Notes: generated from the sequence alone by a model not told the origin. A DNA stretch of 64,000 bases from an uncultured Lachnospiraceae bacterium (GCA_910577105.1 CAJTMB010000003.1:1-64000), one strand, 5' to 3'. Counted from the stretch's first letter, positions 17,876 through 28,522 are shown. Program-made: numbers and translations.

Positions 17876-18946
17876 ATGAAAAGAATTCTTTCCAACCACC
17901 TGGTTCCCGGCATGGTTGCCGGCGAGGACATATACAGCTACAACAACCAGCTGCTGATTCCCAAAAACACCGTCCTGACGGATACTGCCATCACTATTTT
18001 AGAGGTGTATGACATTATCAGCATCCGCATCAAGGATGACACCAGGTCCTCCCTTCCTGCCGGCAACAAGCTTTCGTATTCTGAAAGAATCAAGGCCGGA
18101 CCTGAGTTCAAAAAATTCAAAGAAGAGTATACCGCAACGGTCGGGCATTTTCAGGAATCGATGCAGAATGTTATGGAAAAAAGAACCCGCCTCAATACAG
18201 GGGAACTTTTGAGTAACGTAATTTCACTGATGAATGAAAACGGTTCATCCTCCAGCGTTTTTGACATGCTGCAATGTATGCGGGAATACGACAATTCCAC
18301 TTTTGCACACTGTGTCAATGTTTCCCTGATTTGTAATGTCGCTGCCAAATGGCTGAACTTATCGGAGGAAGGCATCCATACTGCTACTGCCTGCGGTTTA
18401 TTTCATGATATCGGAAAATTACAGATTCCGCAGGACATTCTGGGCAAACCGGCAGGCTTAACGCCTTCCGAATACAATATCATAAAGAAACATCCACTGG
18501 AAGGATTCAGGCTTTTACAGGAGCAGGGTGTGGACAGGCACATAAGCAATGCCGCCCTGATGCATCATGAACGATGTGACGGTTCAGGATATCCTTCCGG
18601 CGCCCACGGTTCGCAAATAGATTCTTTTGCCAAACTGGTATCCATTGCCGATGTTTATGATGCCATGACAGCGGCAAGAGTATACAGGGGACCCCTCTGC
18701 CCCTTTACCGTAATTGAACTTTTCGAGAAGGAAGGCCTGCAGAAATATGAACCTAAATTTATCATGACATTTTTGGAAAATGTGGTGAATACTTATATTT
18801 TAAACCGATGCCGTTTAACAAACGGACAGGAGGGAGAGATTATCTATATCAATAAAGACAACCTTTCCCGTCCCATGGTACAGTGCGGGGAAGAATATAT
18901 CAATCTTGCGGAAAAGACGAATCTTTCCATTGACTGCCTGTTGTAA
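17876..18946 (+). CDS. HD-GYP domain protein (putative cyclic-di-GMP phosphodiesterase)
   Basis: A 356 aa protein. An N-terminal region of about 110 residues (KRILSNHLVPGMVAGEDIYS) precedes an HD-GYP domain with FAHCVNVSLICNVAAK, GLFHDIGKLQIP (HD metal pair), LEGFRLL, MHHERCDGSGYPSG (the GYP signature) and VSIADVYDAMTAARVYR. HD-GYP proteins hydrolyse cyclic di-GMP, and no transmembrane segment is present. GAGG lies before ATG 17876. A terminator follows at 18962. The partner diguanylate cyclase is not in this window. Confidence 0.9.
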   Translation: MKRILSNHLVPGMVAGEDIYSYNNQLLIPKNTVLTDTAITILEVYDIISIRIKDDTRSSLPAGNKLSYSERIKAGPEFKKFKEEYTATVGHFQESMQNVMEKRTRLNTGELLSNVISLMNENGSSSSVFDMLQCMREYDNSTFAHCVNVSLICNVAAKWLNLSEEGIHTATACGLFHDIGKLQIPQDILGKPAGLTPSEYNIIKKHPLEGFRLLQEQGVDRHISNAALMHHERCDGSGYPSGAHGSQIDSFAKLVSIADVYDAMTAARVYRGPLCPFTVIELFEKEGLQKYEPKFIMTFLENVVNTYILNRCRLTNGQEGEIIYINKDNLSRPMVQCGEEYINLAEKTNLSIDCLL

Positions 18947-18961
18947 CCGAATGCACAAATT

Positions 18962-18998
18962 AAAAGGGAATCCACTTTATCGGATTCCCTTTTTTTGC
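18962..18998 (+). terminator. Rho-independent terminator of the HD-GYP gene
   Basis: AAAAGGGAATCC pairs with GGATTCCCTTTT around ACTTTATC, followed by TTTTTT. It begins 16 bp after the stop codon. Confidence 0.93.
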
Positions 18999-19106
18999 AA
19001 AACCATTGACTCAATCAGTCACACTTTTTTGTCTAATTGACACACTATATGACATATTAAATGACAGTTCTGTCTTATATGGATAAAGCTTCTGTTTTCC
19101 TGCTTT

Positions 19107-20648
19107 TCACATTCTTACCAGGGCAAAACTCTGTGCCCCCATCACTGCCTTTCCTTCCTGCAGGGATGCCTCACCGATACTGTAAATCGTTTCCTGTCCT
19201 GCTTTTACTCCGGGCAGGGATGCTTCCACGGGCTTTGCGCCGGGGTTGAACATGACTGCCAGATTTCCCCTGCGGTAAATAAACGGATATTCATTTTCTT
19301 TTACATAAAGCACCTCAAAACTGCCGTCAGACTGCAAATCCTCGTATTTATGCCTTAAAGCAATCAAATCCTTTACCGTGTGATACAGAGAATCTGCACG
19401 CTTTTCTTCCTGCTCAACATTTACGGTTTCCCCGGGTTTCCCTGTGGGAAGATACGGGGCATCCGATGTCGTAAAGCCGCAGTTCTTCTCCCCGTTCCAC
19501 TGCATGGGCGTACGTGTTCCCGTGCGGGAGAAACCGCCTTCTTTGCTGACTAATCCTTCCATGAAAGGCATACCGATTTCATCCCCGTAATAGAGAAAAG
19601 GTACGCCGGGCATGGTAAAGATGGCTGCATATGCCAGTTTCAGTTCCCTTTCATCCATCCATCTGGACATACGGGGGGTGTCATGGTTGCAGGTAATAAA
19701 ACTGATATAACCATCGTGCTTTGTAGCCAGCAAATCCTCCATATATTCCTTTACAAAAAGGGCGGCGTTTCCTTTTCCCTCTTTCGAGAAGAAACTCCTG
19801 TTTTCTCCCTCTTTTGTGATTTCCCTGAACAGGGAATGATAGCCATGACCCCAATGGTCAAGGTAGAAATCCATGTCAAAACCACATTTTAATGCCCTCT
19901 TGGGACAGCTCCATTCCGATACCAGCACTGCCTTCGGATATTCTCTGTGGATTTCCTCCGTAATGTTTTGCCATAAAGCCATGGTGCCTTCTTTTTCTTC
20001 ATCATTTTTTATCAGGGAATCCGCCATATCCACACGGAATCCGTCACAACCCATGTCAAGCCAGAACTTCATAATATCTTTCAGCGCTTCCCTGGTTGCA
20101 ATACAGTCCGGATGGTCTGCCGGAAGCTGCCAGTCGTGTGTAATCTTATGGAAGCCGTAGTTTAATGCCGGCTGGGAACTGAAGAAATTTACCATATAAT
20201 TGCCGTCATGGTCCGTGGTGCCGCAGACAAAACGATATCCTTCGGGGGAATCCCATACATTGGATGTCCATACAAATCTATTGGTGTATTCATTATGGCC
20301 GGGCTTACAGCTTTCCTTAAACCACGCATGTTCATCGGAGGTATGCCCGGGAACCAAATCCAATATGATATGCATTCCCTTTTGATGAGCCGTTTCAAAT
20401 AAATTCTTCAAATCCTCATTTGTACCATACCGCGGCGCACATCTTTTATAGTCCCTCACATCGTATCCTGCATCCATAAACGGACTGTCAAAGCAGGGAT
20501 TCAGCCATATGGCATTACAGCCAAGACCCTTAACATAATCCAGCTTTTCAATGATGCCCTTGATATCACCGATGCCGTCCCCGTTGGTGTCATAAAATGT
20601 CTGGGGATAAATTTCATAAAACACACTGTCCTTCAACCATTCCTGCAT
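19107..20648 (-). CDS. GH13 alpha-glycosidase (alpha-amylase family)
   Basis: A 513 aa cytosolic enzyme (no signal peptide). Region I GMHIILDLVPGHTSDEH, region II GCDGFRVDMADSL with the nucleophile Asp, region III VLVSEWS with the general acid Glu, and region IV FITCNHDTPRM with the third Asp are all present. The N-terminus (WLKDSVFYEIYPQTFYD) and the C-terminal beta domain match the oligo-alpha-glucosidase/maltogenic-type GH13 group. The exact substrate cannot be set from sequence alone. It is divergent from an AraC-type regulator that likely controls it. GGAG precedes ATG 20648. Confidence 0.88.
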   Translation of the reverse strand: MQEWLKDSVFYEIYPQTFYDTNGDGIGDIKGIIEKLDYVKGLGCNAIWLNPCFDSPFMDAGYDVRDYKRCAPRYGTNEDLKNLFETAHQKGMHIILDLVPGHTSDEHAWFKESCKPGHNEYTNRFVWTSNVWDSPEGYRFVCGTTDHDGNYMVNFFSSQPALNYGFHKITHDWQLPADHPDCIATREALKDIMKFWLDMGCDGFRVDMADSLIKNDEEKEGTMALWQNITEEIHREYPKAVLVSEWSCPKRALKCGFDMDFYLDHWGHGYHSLFREITKEGENRSFFSKEGKGNAALFVKEYMEDLLATKHDGYISFITCNHDTPRMSRWMDERELKLAYAAIFTMPGVPFLYYGDEIGMPFMEGLVSKEGGFSRTGTRTPMQWNGEKNCGFTTSDAPYLPTGKPGETVNVEQEEKRADSLYHTVKDLIALRHKYEDLQSDGSFEVLYVKENEYPFIYRRGNLAVMFNPGAKPVEASLPGVKAGQETIYSIGEASLQEGKAVMGAQSFALVRM

Positions 20649-20844
20649 TTTTGTTCTCCTTTACTTAATAATCTAAAATTTGGTTCCGTTGGATTGTTAC
20701 TTTTTATAATGTCATCATATCTCACTCCGTTTTATAAGTCTTGCACTATTTCTAGCAAAAAATAACATTATTTCTACCCAATAGCGTATAATCGTGCTAC
20801 AATACAAATAGAAATAACAAACTGCACTGCACGGGAGGCTGCAT

Positions 20845-21696
20845 ATGAACGACTCTTTAAGAGAAACCGTATCACACGGTACAAAGGAATTTCCTTTTGC
20901 ATGCTATGTCATGGAGAACCTTCGCCCCGGTTTTAACGTCCCGCTGCATTGGCATGATGAAATTGAAGTCCTCTACATGAAAAGCGGCAGTCTTACTCTT
21001 ACCATCAACCAGACTTCTTATACGGGAAAGCCGGGCGATATTTTTCTGGTTAATCCAAAGGAAATCCACGGCATGACAACGGACGATTTATGCACCCGTT
21101 ATCACGCCCTGCTCTTTCCCCTGCGGTTTGCCTCCTTTCAGTCTAAAAGCAGCGGCAGCAACGCTTTTTACCTACCCTTTTCCGAAGGGCGCCTGCTGCT
21201 TCGCAACAAAATTTCAGACGAGCCCCTGCATAAAGAAACCGCGCAGACCATTCATCGGATTTTGACCCTGTACCGGACAAAATCCGTTGGTTTCCAGCTT
21301 GGCATACAGATTCAATGCGCGCTGCTGCTTTACAGTCTCTATACAGGAAGCTCTTACCAAAGGCTTGCCCCCACCGGCAGTGAAGTAAATACAAACCGGG
21401 AAATTCTTGCATACCTGCAGGCAAACTACGCAAATAAAGTTTCCCTTGAGGAAATGGCGGGTGCCTTCCACATGTCGGAAAAGTACTTTTCACGTTATTT
21501 TAAAAAGCACTTTCAAATGACATTCACCGGGTATCTTAACAGCCTTCGGCTGGAAAATGCAGCAAAACTTCTGACTGACTCCGACCTTGCCATTACGGAA
21601 ATTGCCATGCAGTCGGGGTTTAACAATGTAAGCTATTTTATCCGGACTTTCAGGGAAGCCTTCGGCTGTTCCCCTCTGCATTATAGGAAAGGGTAA
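20845..21696 (+). CDS. AraC family transcriptional regulator with cupin sensor domain
   Basis: A 283 aa protein. The N-terminal cupin-like domain shows HWHDEIEVLYMKSGSLTL and GDIFLVNPKEIHG. The C-terminal pair of helix-turn-helix motifs (LEEMAGAFHMSEKYFSRYFK and ITEIAMQSGFNNVSYFIRTF) is typical of AraC/XylS. The divergent GH13 glycosidase 196 bp away is the likely target, with the effector possibly a sugar. GGGAGG lies upstream of ATG 20845. Confidence 0.9.
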   Translation: MNDSLRETVSHGTKEFPFACYVMENLRPGFNVPLHWHDEIEVLYMKSGSLTLTINQTSYTGKPGDIFLVNPKEIHGMTTDDLCTRYHALLFPLRFASFQSKSSGSNAFYLPFSEGRLLLRNKISDEPLHKETAQTIHRILTLYRTKSVGFQLGIQIQCALLLYSLYTGSSYQRLAPTGSEVNTNREILAYLQANYANKVSLEEMAGAFHMSEKYFSRYFKKHFQMTFTGYLNSLRLENAAKLLTDSDLAITEIAMQSGFNNVSYFIRTFREAFGCSPLHYRKG

Positions 21697-21710
21697 TAAA
21701 TCTACCTCAT

Positions 21711-21745
21711 AAAAAAGGCCGGACTGTTTCAGTAACAGTCCGGCC
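21711..21745 (-). terminator. Terminator of buk
   Basis: GGCCGGACTGTT pairs with AACAGTCCGGCC, and on the minus strand a run of six T follows. It lies between convergent buk and the AraC gene. It may also halt plus-strand transcription, although no T run follows on that side. Confidence 0.9.
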
Positions 21746-21758
21746 AAATGAAAATATA

Positions 21759-22826
21759 TTAATATTCTTTCACAATTTCTTCGCCGTTTATCACGCGCAG
21801 CGCCCCCTGTGCAAGGGCAAGCAGTTCATCCTCTCCCGGATAGACGGTAAAGGGTGCAATCCACTCTGTCTTTTTCTTCAGGTTTTCCACGACATCCTCA
21901 CCATAAGCAATGCCGCCCGTTACAATAATCCTGTCCACTTTACCCTCCAGCACACAGGCCATGGAGCCGATATCCTTTGCCACCTGATAAAGGAACGCTT
22001 CCTTTGCCTCAGCCGCTTCGGCATTCCCTTCATTTGCCATCTTGGTAACGGTACGCATGTCATTGGTGCCAAGGTAGGCATTAAATCCGCCTTTTCCTAC
22101 TATCTTACTATATACTTCCTTTTCCGTATACTCGCCGGAGAAACACATTTTAATCAAAGCGCCGGAAGGCACTGCACCGGCCCTTTCCGGAGAGAATGCG
22201 CCATCGCCGTCCAGCGCATTAAATACATCTATTACCTTTCCGTTCACATGTGCGCCAACCGACACGCCGCCGCCCATATGCACGACAATCAGGCGAAGGG
22301 AATCATAGGGAACGCCGGCTTCTTTCGCATATCTCTTTGCAACGGCCTTTTGGTTCAAAGCATGGAACACACTGGTTCTGGGAAGTTCCGGTACGCCGGA
22401 ATATCTTGCCACAGGCTGTAACTCATCCACTACCACAGGGTCTACAATATAGGAAGAAACACCAACCTCATCTCCGATTTCCCTGGCAAGGATACCGCCT
22501 AAATTGGAGGCGTGCTGTCCCTGTACGCCCGCCTTTAAATCTGCAAGCAATTCATCCGTCACCGCATAAGTGCCGCCGGGTATGGGCTTTAACATTCCGC
22601 CCCTGCCCACAACCACGTTTAAGGACTTTATGTCAAAGTTTTTTTCTTCGAGCAAATCCGTAATGATTTTTTTACGGAAATCCTTCTGCTCCACAATGGA
22701 AGCATACCTGCTGATTTCTTCTGTGCTGTGCCTGAGCGTTTCTTCAAACAGCAGGGTTTCATCCTCAAACACGCCGATTTTGGTGGAAGTGGAACCCGGA
22801 TTGATAATCAAACTTTTAATGGACAT
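21759..22826 (-). CDS. buk: Butyrate kinase
   Basis: Buk makes ATP and butyrate from butyryl phosphate. The 355 aa protein has the ASKHA-fold N-terminus [29 protein letters not shown], the [13 protein letters not shown] motif and [14 protein letters not shown]. It starts 4 bp after the ptb stop (start 22826), so the two are co-translated. With the butyryl-CoA genes at 32.9-39 kb this gives a full acetyl-CoA to butyrate route by the butyrate-kinase branch. Confidence 0.96.
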   Translation of the reverse strand: MSIKSLIINPGSTSTKIGVFEDETLLFEETLRHSTEEISRYASIVEQKDFRKKIITDLLEEKNFDIKSLNVVVGRGGMLKPIPGGTYAVTDELLADLKAGVQGQHASNLGGILAREIGDEVGVSSYIVDPVVVDELQPVARYSGVPELPRTSVFHALNQKAVAKRYAKEAGVPYDSLRLIVVHMGGGVSVGAHVNGKVIDVFNALDGDGAFSPERAGAVPSGALIKMCFSGEYTEKEVYSKIVGKGGFNAYLGTNDMRTVTKMANEGNAEAAEAKEAFLYQVAKDIGSMACVLEGKVDRIIVTGGIAYGEDVVENLKKKTEWIAPFTVYPGEDELLALAQGALRVINGEEIVKEY

Positions 22827-22829
22827 TTT

Positions 22830-23759
22830 TTACCTCATTTCTGCGCTGCGGCGCATTTCTTCTGCTACCACTGCGGCCAGCGCTATGGAATTTACTTTTG
22901 TTTCAAACGTATCGGAACGGCTGGTGAGGATGACAGGCACCTTTGTTCCTGTCAGGATACACCCGTTCTGCACACCGGGAACGACATGGACAAGCGCCTT
23001 ATACATCAGATTGCCTGCATGAATATCCGGGAACAGCATGATATCCGCATCGCCCTGCACTTTTCTGTCGGTTGCCGCTTTGTGCTTTGCCGCCTCAGCG
23101 TCAATGGCAAGGTCAAAGGAAAGCGGGCCGTCCACGATACAGCCGGTAATTTCCCCTTCCGCATTCATCCTTGTCAGCTCCGCTGCTTCCACGGTAGCGG
23201 GCATTTTGGGATTCACCACTTCCACTGCCGCAAGGGGCGCCACCTTCGGGCATTCAATGCCGCAGGCTTTTGCCACAGGCAGCGTGTTATTGATAATATG
23301 TACTTTATCTTCCAAAGTAGGGTATGTAATAAATGCCACATCCGTTAAAAACAGCAGACGGTCAACGCCCGGAATATCGAATACGGCAACATGGGAAAGA
23401 GGACCGCCGGTGCGAAGGCCTACTTCCTTATCCAGCACGCTCTTCAAGAAATTCTTCGTGTCAATCAGGCCTTTCATATACATATCCGCCCTGCCATCAT
23501 GCGCAAGCTTTACCGCTGTTAAGGAAGCCTGAATCACATCCGGCTCATTGATGATTTCAAAGTCTGACAAATCCATTTGGATGGATGCCGCTATCTCACG
23601 GATTTTGGCTTCATCACCTACAAGGATGGCATCTGCAATCCCTCTTTTTTTTGCTTCCTGCACGGCTTCCAGTACCGCGTCGTCCTGCGCCACGGATACG
23701 GCCACTTTTTTCATGGGGCACTCACTTACCCTGGCAATAATTTCATCAAAACCTTTCAT
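22830..23759 (-). CDS. ptb: Phosphate butyryltransferase
   Basis: Ptb converts butyryl-CoA and phosphate to butyryl phosphate, feeding Buk. The 309 aa protein has the PTA/PTB fold with AILVGDEAKI, GLIDTKNFLKSVLDKE, GGPLSHVAVFD, and LFPDIHAGNLMYKA near the C-terminus. The start is set at ATG 23759 (MKGFDEIIARV), preceded by GGAGG nine bases upstream. The upstream 42 codons of the longer frame are basic and unlike Ptb. It is upstream of buk by 3 bp. Confidence 0.95.
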   Translation of the reverse strand: MKGFDEIIARVSECPMKKVAVSVAQDDAVLEAVQEAKKRGIADAILVGDEAKIREIAASIQMDLSDFEIINEPDVIQASLTAVKLAHDGRADMYMKGLIDTKNFLKSVLDKEVGLRTGGPLSHVAVFDIPGVDRLLFLTDVAFITYPTLEDKVHIINNTLPVAKACGIECPKVAPLAAVEVVNPKMPATVEAAELTRMNAEGEITGCIVDGPLSFDLAIDAEAAKHKAATDRKVQGDADIMLFPDIHAGNLMYKALVHVVPGVQNGCILTGTKVPVILTSRSDTFETKVNSIALAAVVAEEMRRSAEMR

Positions 23760-23881
23760 TTCCTTTTTCCTCCATTTCAAAGCGTTCTTACCATCCCCAA
23801 AGGGCATCTTTCGCTTTCCCTTACTGCATTTTTCAGGCAATAGGTTCTTCGTGAAAATAATAACACAGGTGTATGCAAAAA

Positions 23882-26032
23882 TCAACGGGCGGACGTGGGA
23901 AAATGCAGAACCGGAATCATGCCCGCCAAAGTAACAAACAGGGACAGGGGCAGGAGGAAAAGCATATTTCCTGCAAAAAGGGACAAAAAGATTCCTGCCG
24001 CCATTCCCAAAAGCACGGGCTGGCAGACGGTGAAAAATGTCGTTAACAGCACAGGACGCTTGGGAAAGCGATGGGCTTTTTTGTCGGCAGCCGCCTGCAT
24101 GGCGCCAATCAGCGCACAGAATATGACGCAGGCCGCCGCCATAGTCTTTACGGGATAGGATGCATTTCCAGCTGTTTTTTCTTCCGTCCCGGACGCCGAA
24201 ACATTCAGACGCTGAAAGGCAAAAGTGCTGCCATCCCCCATTTTCCGCTCCAGCACACTTTTGGCTTCCTCCTGCAAAACCTCTTTTCCCATTTCCTGAC
24301 AGACCTCGGAAAAAATTTCCTGTTCTGCAATGTATCCTTCAAACCAATTAGACGATATTGCGTAAAATATTCTTTCAAATAAGACTTCATTCACCACACG
24401 GGTCAGTGTGGAGTCTGTACTCTCATAGACATCAATGGACCATGCACCGTCCCCCGACAGAATTTTGCTTTGCAAGTCTTCCTGCAAAACATACCCGCAT
24501 TCCGCCTTTCCCTGTACCACATTCCGTTTTACCTCTTCTTCGTCTTTGCAGGGTAAAAATGTTACCAGCCCTTGATACTCCGAAAAAAGCTTCTCCAGAA
24601 TTTTATCGTCCGTGCAGACAGCCGCATAAACAGTGGTGTCTGACCGGCTTTCCGCTTTCATCATGGCCAGGGAAACAAAAACGGTCATGACAAGGCAAAT
24701 CCACAGGCTCTTTTGAAATAACAACCGTTTTGCCAATATACAGAAAAGATTCGCTCCCTTTACCGCTTTTTTTTGTCTTTGCCTGCCCCAAATGCCAAAC
24801 CTCCTGCCATAAGCAAAAGATTCCCTTCGCAGCCATTTTTCTGCGAACAGTCCCGCAAGCCAGAATAACAGGCAAAAGACCGCAAGCGCTGCAGCCGTAC
24901 CTGCAAAGCGTTCCGTCCTGCCGGAAAACACCATGGAAAATGTCCTCTTTATATAGGTGGAGGGCATGAACCCCGCTATCCTTTCCACTATGCGTGGAAG
25001 AAGGGCCGTAGGCAGAAAACAGCCGGAAACGTAGCCCATAAACAACGCCGATATGCCCATGACAAGCACTGCCGTCCTGTGATTTTCCGTCAGCCGGTAT
25101 ATAAGCTGCTGCCACGCCGCTGTGCAGAAAAAAGCCAGAATAATAAGCAACAGGCTTTTTGCCGTAAACGAAACCGGAAGAAAATGCCGCATCCCATCCG
25201 CAATCCAAAACACTCCCATGAAAAGCAACGCAATACACAGCATGCCTGCCGACACAGCCATCCTGCCTGCTGCCTGCACACCCATGGGGATTCCTGCCCT
25301 TTTTGCCAGCATGTCCTGCTCCGTACGGCTCCGCCGGTTATACTTTCCGAATAAAAGCCCGGCAAACAAGAGATACAAGGTAAAGAATGCGCTTCCATAG
25401 TAAACGGCCCATCCCTCGCTTCCCGTTGCCGACAGTTTTTTAATCCTGAAATACTGCTCCCTTTCCATGACTAATTTTAGATTGCATCTATCTATTTCAC
25501 TGTACATCCTATCCAATGCCTGCTGTCCGGTGCCGTATAGCCCTGCCAGTTCATGGGTGGCATAGATTTCTGCCTGTGCGGTTCTTAACAGACCTGTTCC
25601 GGCGCCGGCAAGTTCTTCAAACACAAGACCCATGGGCGATGCCTCTTTGGACAGATACAGCTTTGCCGGCTCATTGCTTCCGCTCAGAATGCCTTCCACC
25701 ACATTGTCCGGCAAAACAAGCAGGGCCGCCAGCTTTCCTTCTGCCAGCATGTTAAGCCCTTCTTTTTCACCGACCCTGATTAGACGGCACCAGTCCTTTA
25801 CCGACTCCATATTTTCCACAAAGGAAACCGCCAGTTGTGTCATCCCATCCTCAGGCGCCGCATAGCCAATGGATACCGGCTGTTCTTCCATCCTGCCCGG
25901 CAGAAATTTTACCGCACAAAAAGCAACCATACCAATCAAAATAATGAATATGGCTGCTTTTGCCAGCATAAGGGGCAGACATGCCGCCGCCCTCTTGTAT
26001 TCTGTTTTTAACCAGTAAAAATATCTCTTCAT
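23882..26032 (-). CDS. ABC-2 type transporter permease, tandem form
   Basis: A 716 aa membrane protein made of two similar halves. Each half begins with a helix and a large extracellular loop, then about five to six helices (first half ends near residue 400, second begins near LLFQKSLWICLVMTVF). This is the ABC-2/YhgE-like layout in which a single chain supplies both permease halves. It overlaps the 26029-27684 gene by 4 bp and shares an operon with the ATPase at 27696. Substrate unknown; drug, lipid or peptide export are all possible. Confidence 0.8.
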   Translation of the reverse strand: MKRYFYWLKTEYKRAAACLPLMLAKAAIFIILIGMVAFCAVKFLPGRMEEQPVSIGYAAPEDGMTQLAVSFVENMESVKDWCRLIRVGEKEGLNMLAEGKLAALLVLPDNVVEGILSGSNEPAKLYLSKEASPMGLVFEELAGAGTGLLRTAQAEIYATHELAGLYGTGQQALDRMYSEIDRCNLKLVMEREQYFRIKKLSATGSEGWAVYYGSAFFTLYLLFAGLLFGKYNRRSRTEQDMLAKRAGIPMGVQAAGRMAVSAGMLCIALLFMGVFWIADGMRHFLPVSFTAKSLLLIILAFFCTAAWQQLIYRLTENHRTAVLVMGISALFMGYVSGCFLPTALLPRIVERIAGFMPSTYIKRTFSMVFSGRTERFAGTAAALAVFCLLFWLAGLFAEKWLRRESFAYGRRFGIWGRQRQKKAVKGANLFCILAKRLLFQKSLWICLVMTVFVSLAMMKAESRSDTTVYAAVCTDDKILEKLFSEYQGLVTFLPCKDEEEVKRNVVQGKAECGYVLQEDLQSKILSGDGAWSIDVYESTDSTLTRVVNEVLFERIFYAISSNWFEGYIAEQEIFSEVCQEMGKEVLQEEAKSVLERKMGDGSTFAFQRLNVSASGTEEKTAGNASYPVKTMAAACVIFCALIGAMQAAADKKAHRFPKRPVLLTTFFTVCQPVLLGMAAGIFLSLFAGNMLFLLPLSLFVTLAGMIPVLHFPTSAR

Positions 26033-27684
26033 TGTAATTCGTTGGAAAACTCCACGATGGATTCGACAACTTCTAAAGCAAGTCTGTTAATTTCCATGTC
26101 AGTCATCTGGAATAAGTCTACTGCATTTTCAGGCGTCTTTATTTCCCCATCATACGGTTTTATACTGTAGGTGCCCGTTATCTTCAACAGTTCTTCATCA
26201 TCTGCCAGAAAGCTGAGCTGCCCGATATTTAAAGTAAACCGCTCTCCTTTCACAATATCTGTAAAAGCGCCCTTCATCTTCAATGCTAAATCAATGTCAC
26301 CGTCGCTTACGCCCAAAAAATACCGAAATTCGTCTTCCTCCCAATCCCATTCACTTTCATATTTGAACATGATTGCCGGATAATTCATCACATCACCCAC
26401 AACATCACCCACAAAATCCAGCATAACAAAGACCTCGTTCTCATAAAAACCTTCATCCGCCCGGGCGCTTCTGTCTATGGTGAACACCAGCTTTTCTCCT
26501 TCGGATACCAGTTCCAGACTGCCTGAAATCTCATCCGGTGTGCGCTCCGTTCCCGAAAATACAAACGAGAAAACGACAGTATCCAGCAATTCACTTTCCA
26601 GCGCCGCCTCTTCCCACATTGAAACAGCTACAATACGGTTCTTGTTGTCCAGATGGAAATATATTTCAAAATCCTCCTCCACTTCTACCGCAAACCATTG
26701 TTCCAGCATTTCCCTGATTTCTTTTTCCGTTTTCAGACCGTCCTCAAGAAATAAATCATCGTTTACCAGCAGCTGTCCAATTACTTCCTCCATATACGGA
26801 CTGTCAAGAAATCCGTCTTTGGCGTCCTCCAGCAAAAGGTTCACGGCTTCTTTTTTTAATAAAACCTTAATGCCGTCGCACCGGATTGTCTTCCCATCCC
26901 TCTCTATTTCAATCGGTCTTCTGCTGTCCTCTATTACCGCCGACTTTACCAGTTCCTTCCAGTCATTCAAAATAATTTCACGGTATTCCTCCGCAAACAT
27001 CCGGGGACTTTGGGTATCTTCGGCCACTGCAAATACATCTAAGGATAAACTCTCTTCCGCCTGCATTTCAAGCATCCGGCTCCACGCAGACCGGTTAAAA
27101 TCCCTGCCCAGACTTTCCAGATTAAGGCAGTAAGTATCTTTGGCCAAAGCCGGAAGGCTGATGTAAAGTGTATTATCATCCACCGTCATGTTTCCCGAAA
27201 ACAACGCTGCATTCCAAATGCTGATTGAGAAGTCAGCATCCAGTTTCCTGCCCGGATAGTCCATGTGTTCTGAAATGTCAAACCCTACCGTATCTATTGC
27301 ACTTTCCAGATTCGGATTCGTGATGTTCATGCTCATATCCGCAGAATAAGGCTTAGAATAAAATCCCTCCGTAAGGGAGGCATAATCCACCTTGTCTGCA
27401 ATCTGTCCTCTGTAAGCAGCCATATCCTCCGCCAAATTGGCAAAGCCCTTTGCCAGCCTCGCACGCGGCGTGTCAAAGACCAGCTTATAAACGGCAAAGC
27501 CCGCTATGGCAGACACCAGTACCGCCGCCACTGCTATCATGCCAATCACAAGGCCCTTTTTGTTCTTCTTGTTTTTGCCGGCAGGCGGAGGGGCAACAAA
27601 ACCATCCCATGACTGTACCTGCGGTGTAGGCTGCGGGGCATACGGATTCATTTCCATCTGCCGCTGTAAGTTATTTTCTTCCAT
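26029..27684 (-). CDS. Membrane-anchored protein of unknown function in an ABC operon
   Basis: A 551 aa protein with a proline-rich cytosolic N-terminus (MNPYAPQPTPQVQSW), one membrane helix (GLVIGMIAVAAVLVSAIAGFAV, about residues 44-65) and a large outer domain with many beta-strand-like alternating segments. This design is common in Lachnospiraceae as a DUF-type (DUF6583-like) component next to ABC-2 exporters; the family label is from memory and uncertain. It lies between the ATPase and permease genes and overlaps the permease start, which suggests a role in that exporter. Confidence 0.65.
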   Translation of the reverse strand: MEENNLQRQMEMNPYAPQPTPQVQSWDGFVAPPPAGKNKKNKKGLVIGMIAVAAVLVSAIAGFAVYKLVFDTPRARLAKGFANLAEDMAAYRGQIADKVDYASLTEGFYSKPYSADMSMNITNPNLESAIDTVGFDISEHMDYPGRKLDADFSISIWNAALFSGNMTVDDNTLYISLPALAKDTYCLNLESLGRDFNRSAWSRMLEMQAEESLSLDVFAVAEDTQSPRMFAEEYREIILNDWKELVKSAVIEDSRRPIEIERDGKTIRCDGIKVLLKKEAVNLLLEDAKDGFLDSPYMEEVIGQLLVNDDLFLEDGLKTEKEIREMLEQWFAVEVEEDFEIYFHLDNKNRIVAVSMWEEAALESELLDTVVFSFVFSGTERTPDEISGSLELVSEGEKLVFTIDRSARADEGFYENEVFVMLDFVGDVVGDVMNYPAIMFKYESEWDWEEDEFRYFLGVSDGDIDLALKMKGAFTDIVKGERFTLNIGQLSFLADDEELLKITGTYSIKPYDGEIKTPENAVDLFQMTDMEINRLALEVVESIVEFSNELQ

Positions 27685-27695
27685 TGTAATCCTCC

Positions 27696-28397
27696 CTAGA
27701 CGCCATTCCGGCCTTTTTCTAATTCGGAAACCAAGGCTTCTCCCCTCAGCTTTCTGTCTATCTCCCTGCTTATGCCGCCGGAAAGGGCATATACCTTTTC
27801 GCAGATATCCAGCTCACTCTCCTCATGTGTAGCCAGCAGGATGGTTCCTCCTGCGCTTTTATATGCTTCCAGATACTTTTTTACTTCTGTCCTGCCTGGC
27901 AAATCCAATGCTGCGCTCGGCTCATCCAACAGCAGTATAGGGGGATTGCCCGCCATGGCGCAGCCGATGCTTACCCTTTTCTTCATGCCGCCGGAAAGCT
28001 TTTTTACTTTGACGGGACACATCTCCTTAAGCCCCAGCATATGCAGGAAGCCTTGCTCCAATTCCCATAAAAGCTTCTCTTTATCCATATGCCAGAGACA
28101 AAGGTTATCCATAACGCTAAGTTCCGGAATCAGATTGCCCTCCTGCGGCACATACCCGGTGTAATGCCTGAACATTGCCGCACCCAGCTTTCCCCGGGCA
28201 GGCATTCCGTCAAAAAACACCGTACCGCCGGACGGCCGCCGCATCCCTGCCAGAATGCCAAGCAGCGTGGATTTGCCACATCCGTTTGCACCTACAATTC
28301 CCACGCACTGGCCGGCAGACGCCGTCACCGTCACTTGGCGCAGCACCCTTTTTCTGCCATATGCACTTTCAATATCCGACGCGCAAATCCTGTCCAT
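27696..28397 (-). CDS. ABC transporter ATP-binding protein
   Basis: A 233 aa ATPase. Walker A GANGCGKSTLL, Q-loop region YVPQEGNL, signature VKKLSGGMKKRVSIG, Walker B PILLLDEPSAALD and the H-loop THEE are all present. It is the first gene of a three-gene export operon with a membrane-anchored protein and a tandem ABC-2 permease. The protein is short, with no C-terminal regulatory extension. Confidence 0.93.
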   Translation of the reverse strand: MDRICASDIESAYGRKRVLRQVTVTASAGQCVGIVGANGCGKSTLLGILAGMRRPSGGTVFFDGMPARGKLGAAMFRHYTGYVPQEGNLIPELSVMDNLCLWHMDKEKLLWELEQGFLHMLGLKEMCPVKVKKLSGGMKKRVSIGCAMAGNPPILLLDEPSAALDLPGRTEVKKYLEAYKSAGGTILLATHEESELDICEKVYALSGGISREIDRKLRGEALVSELEKGRNGV

Positions 28398-28522
28398 CCC
28401 ACACTCCTGTTTATGAATCAGTTTTTATCATTATACTATTTATATGGAGAGGGGACAAGGCAATTTACCATAAAAATTATCAAACGCTTAATATGAAGAA
28501 TCAATAAAATATAGTCTGAAAT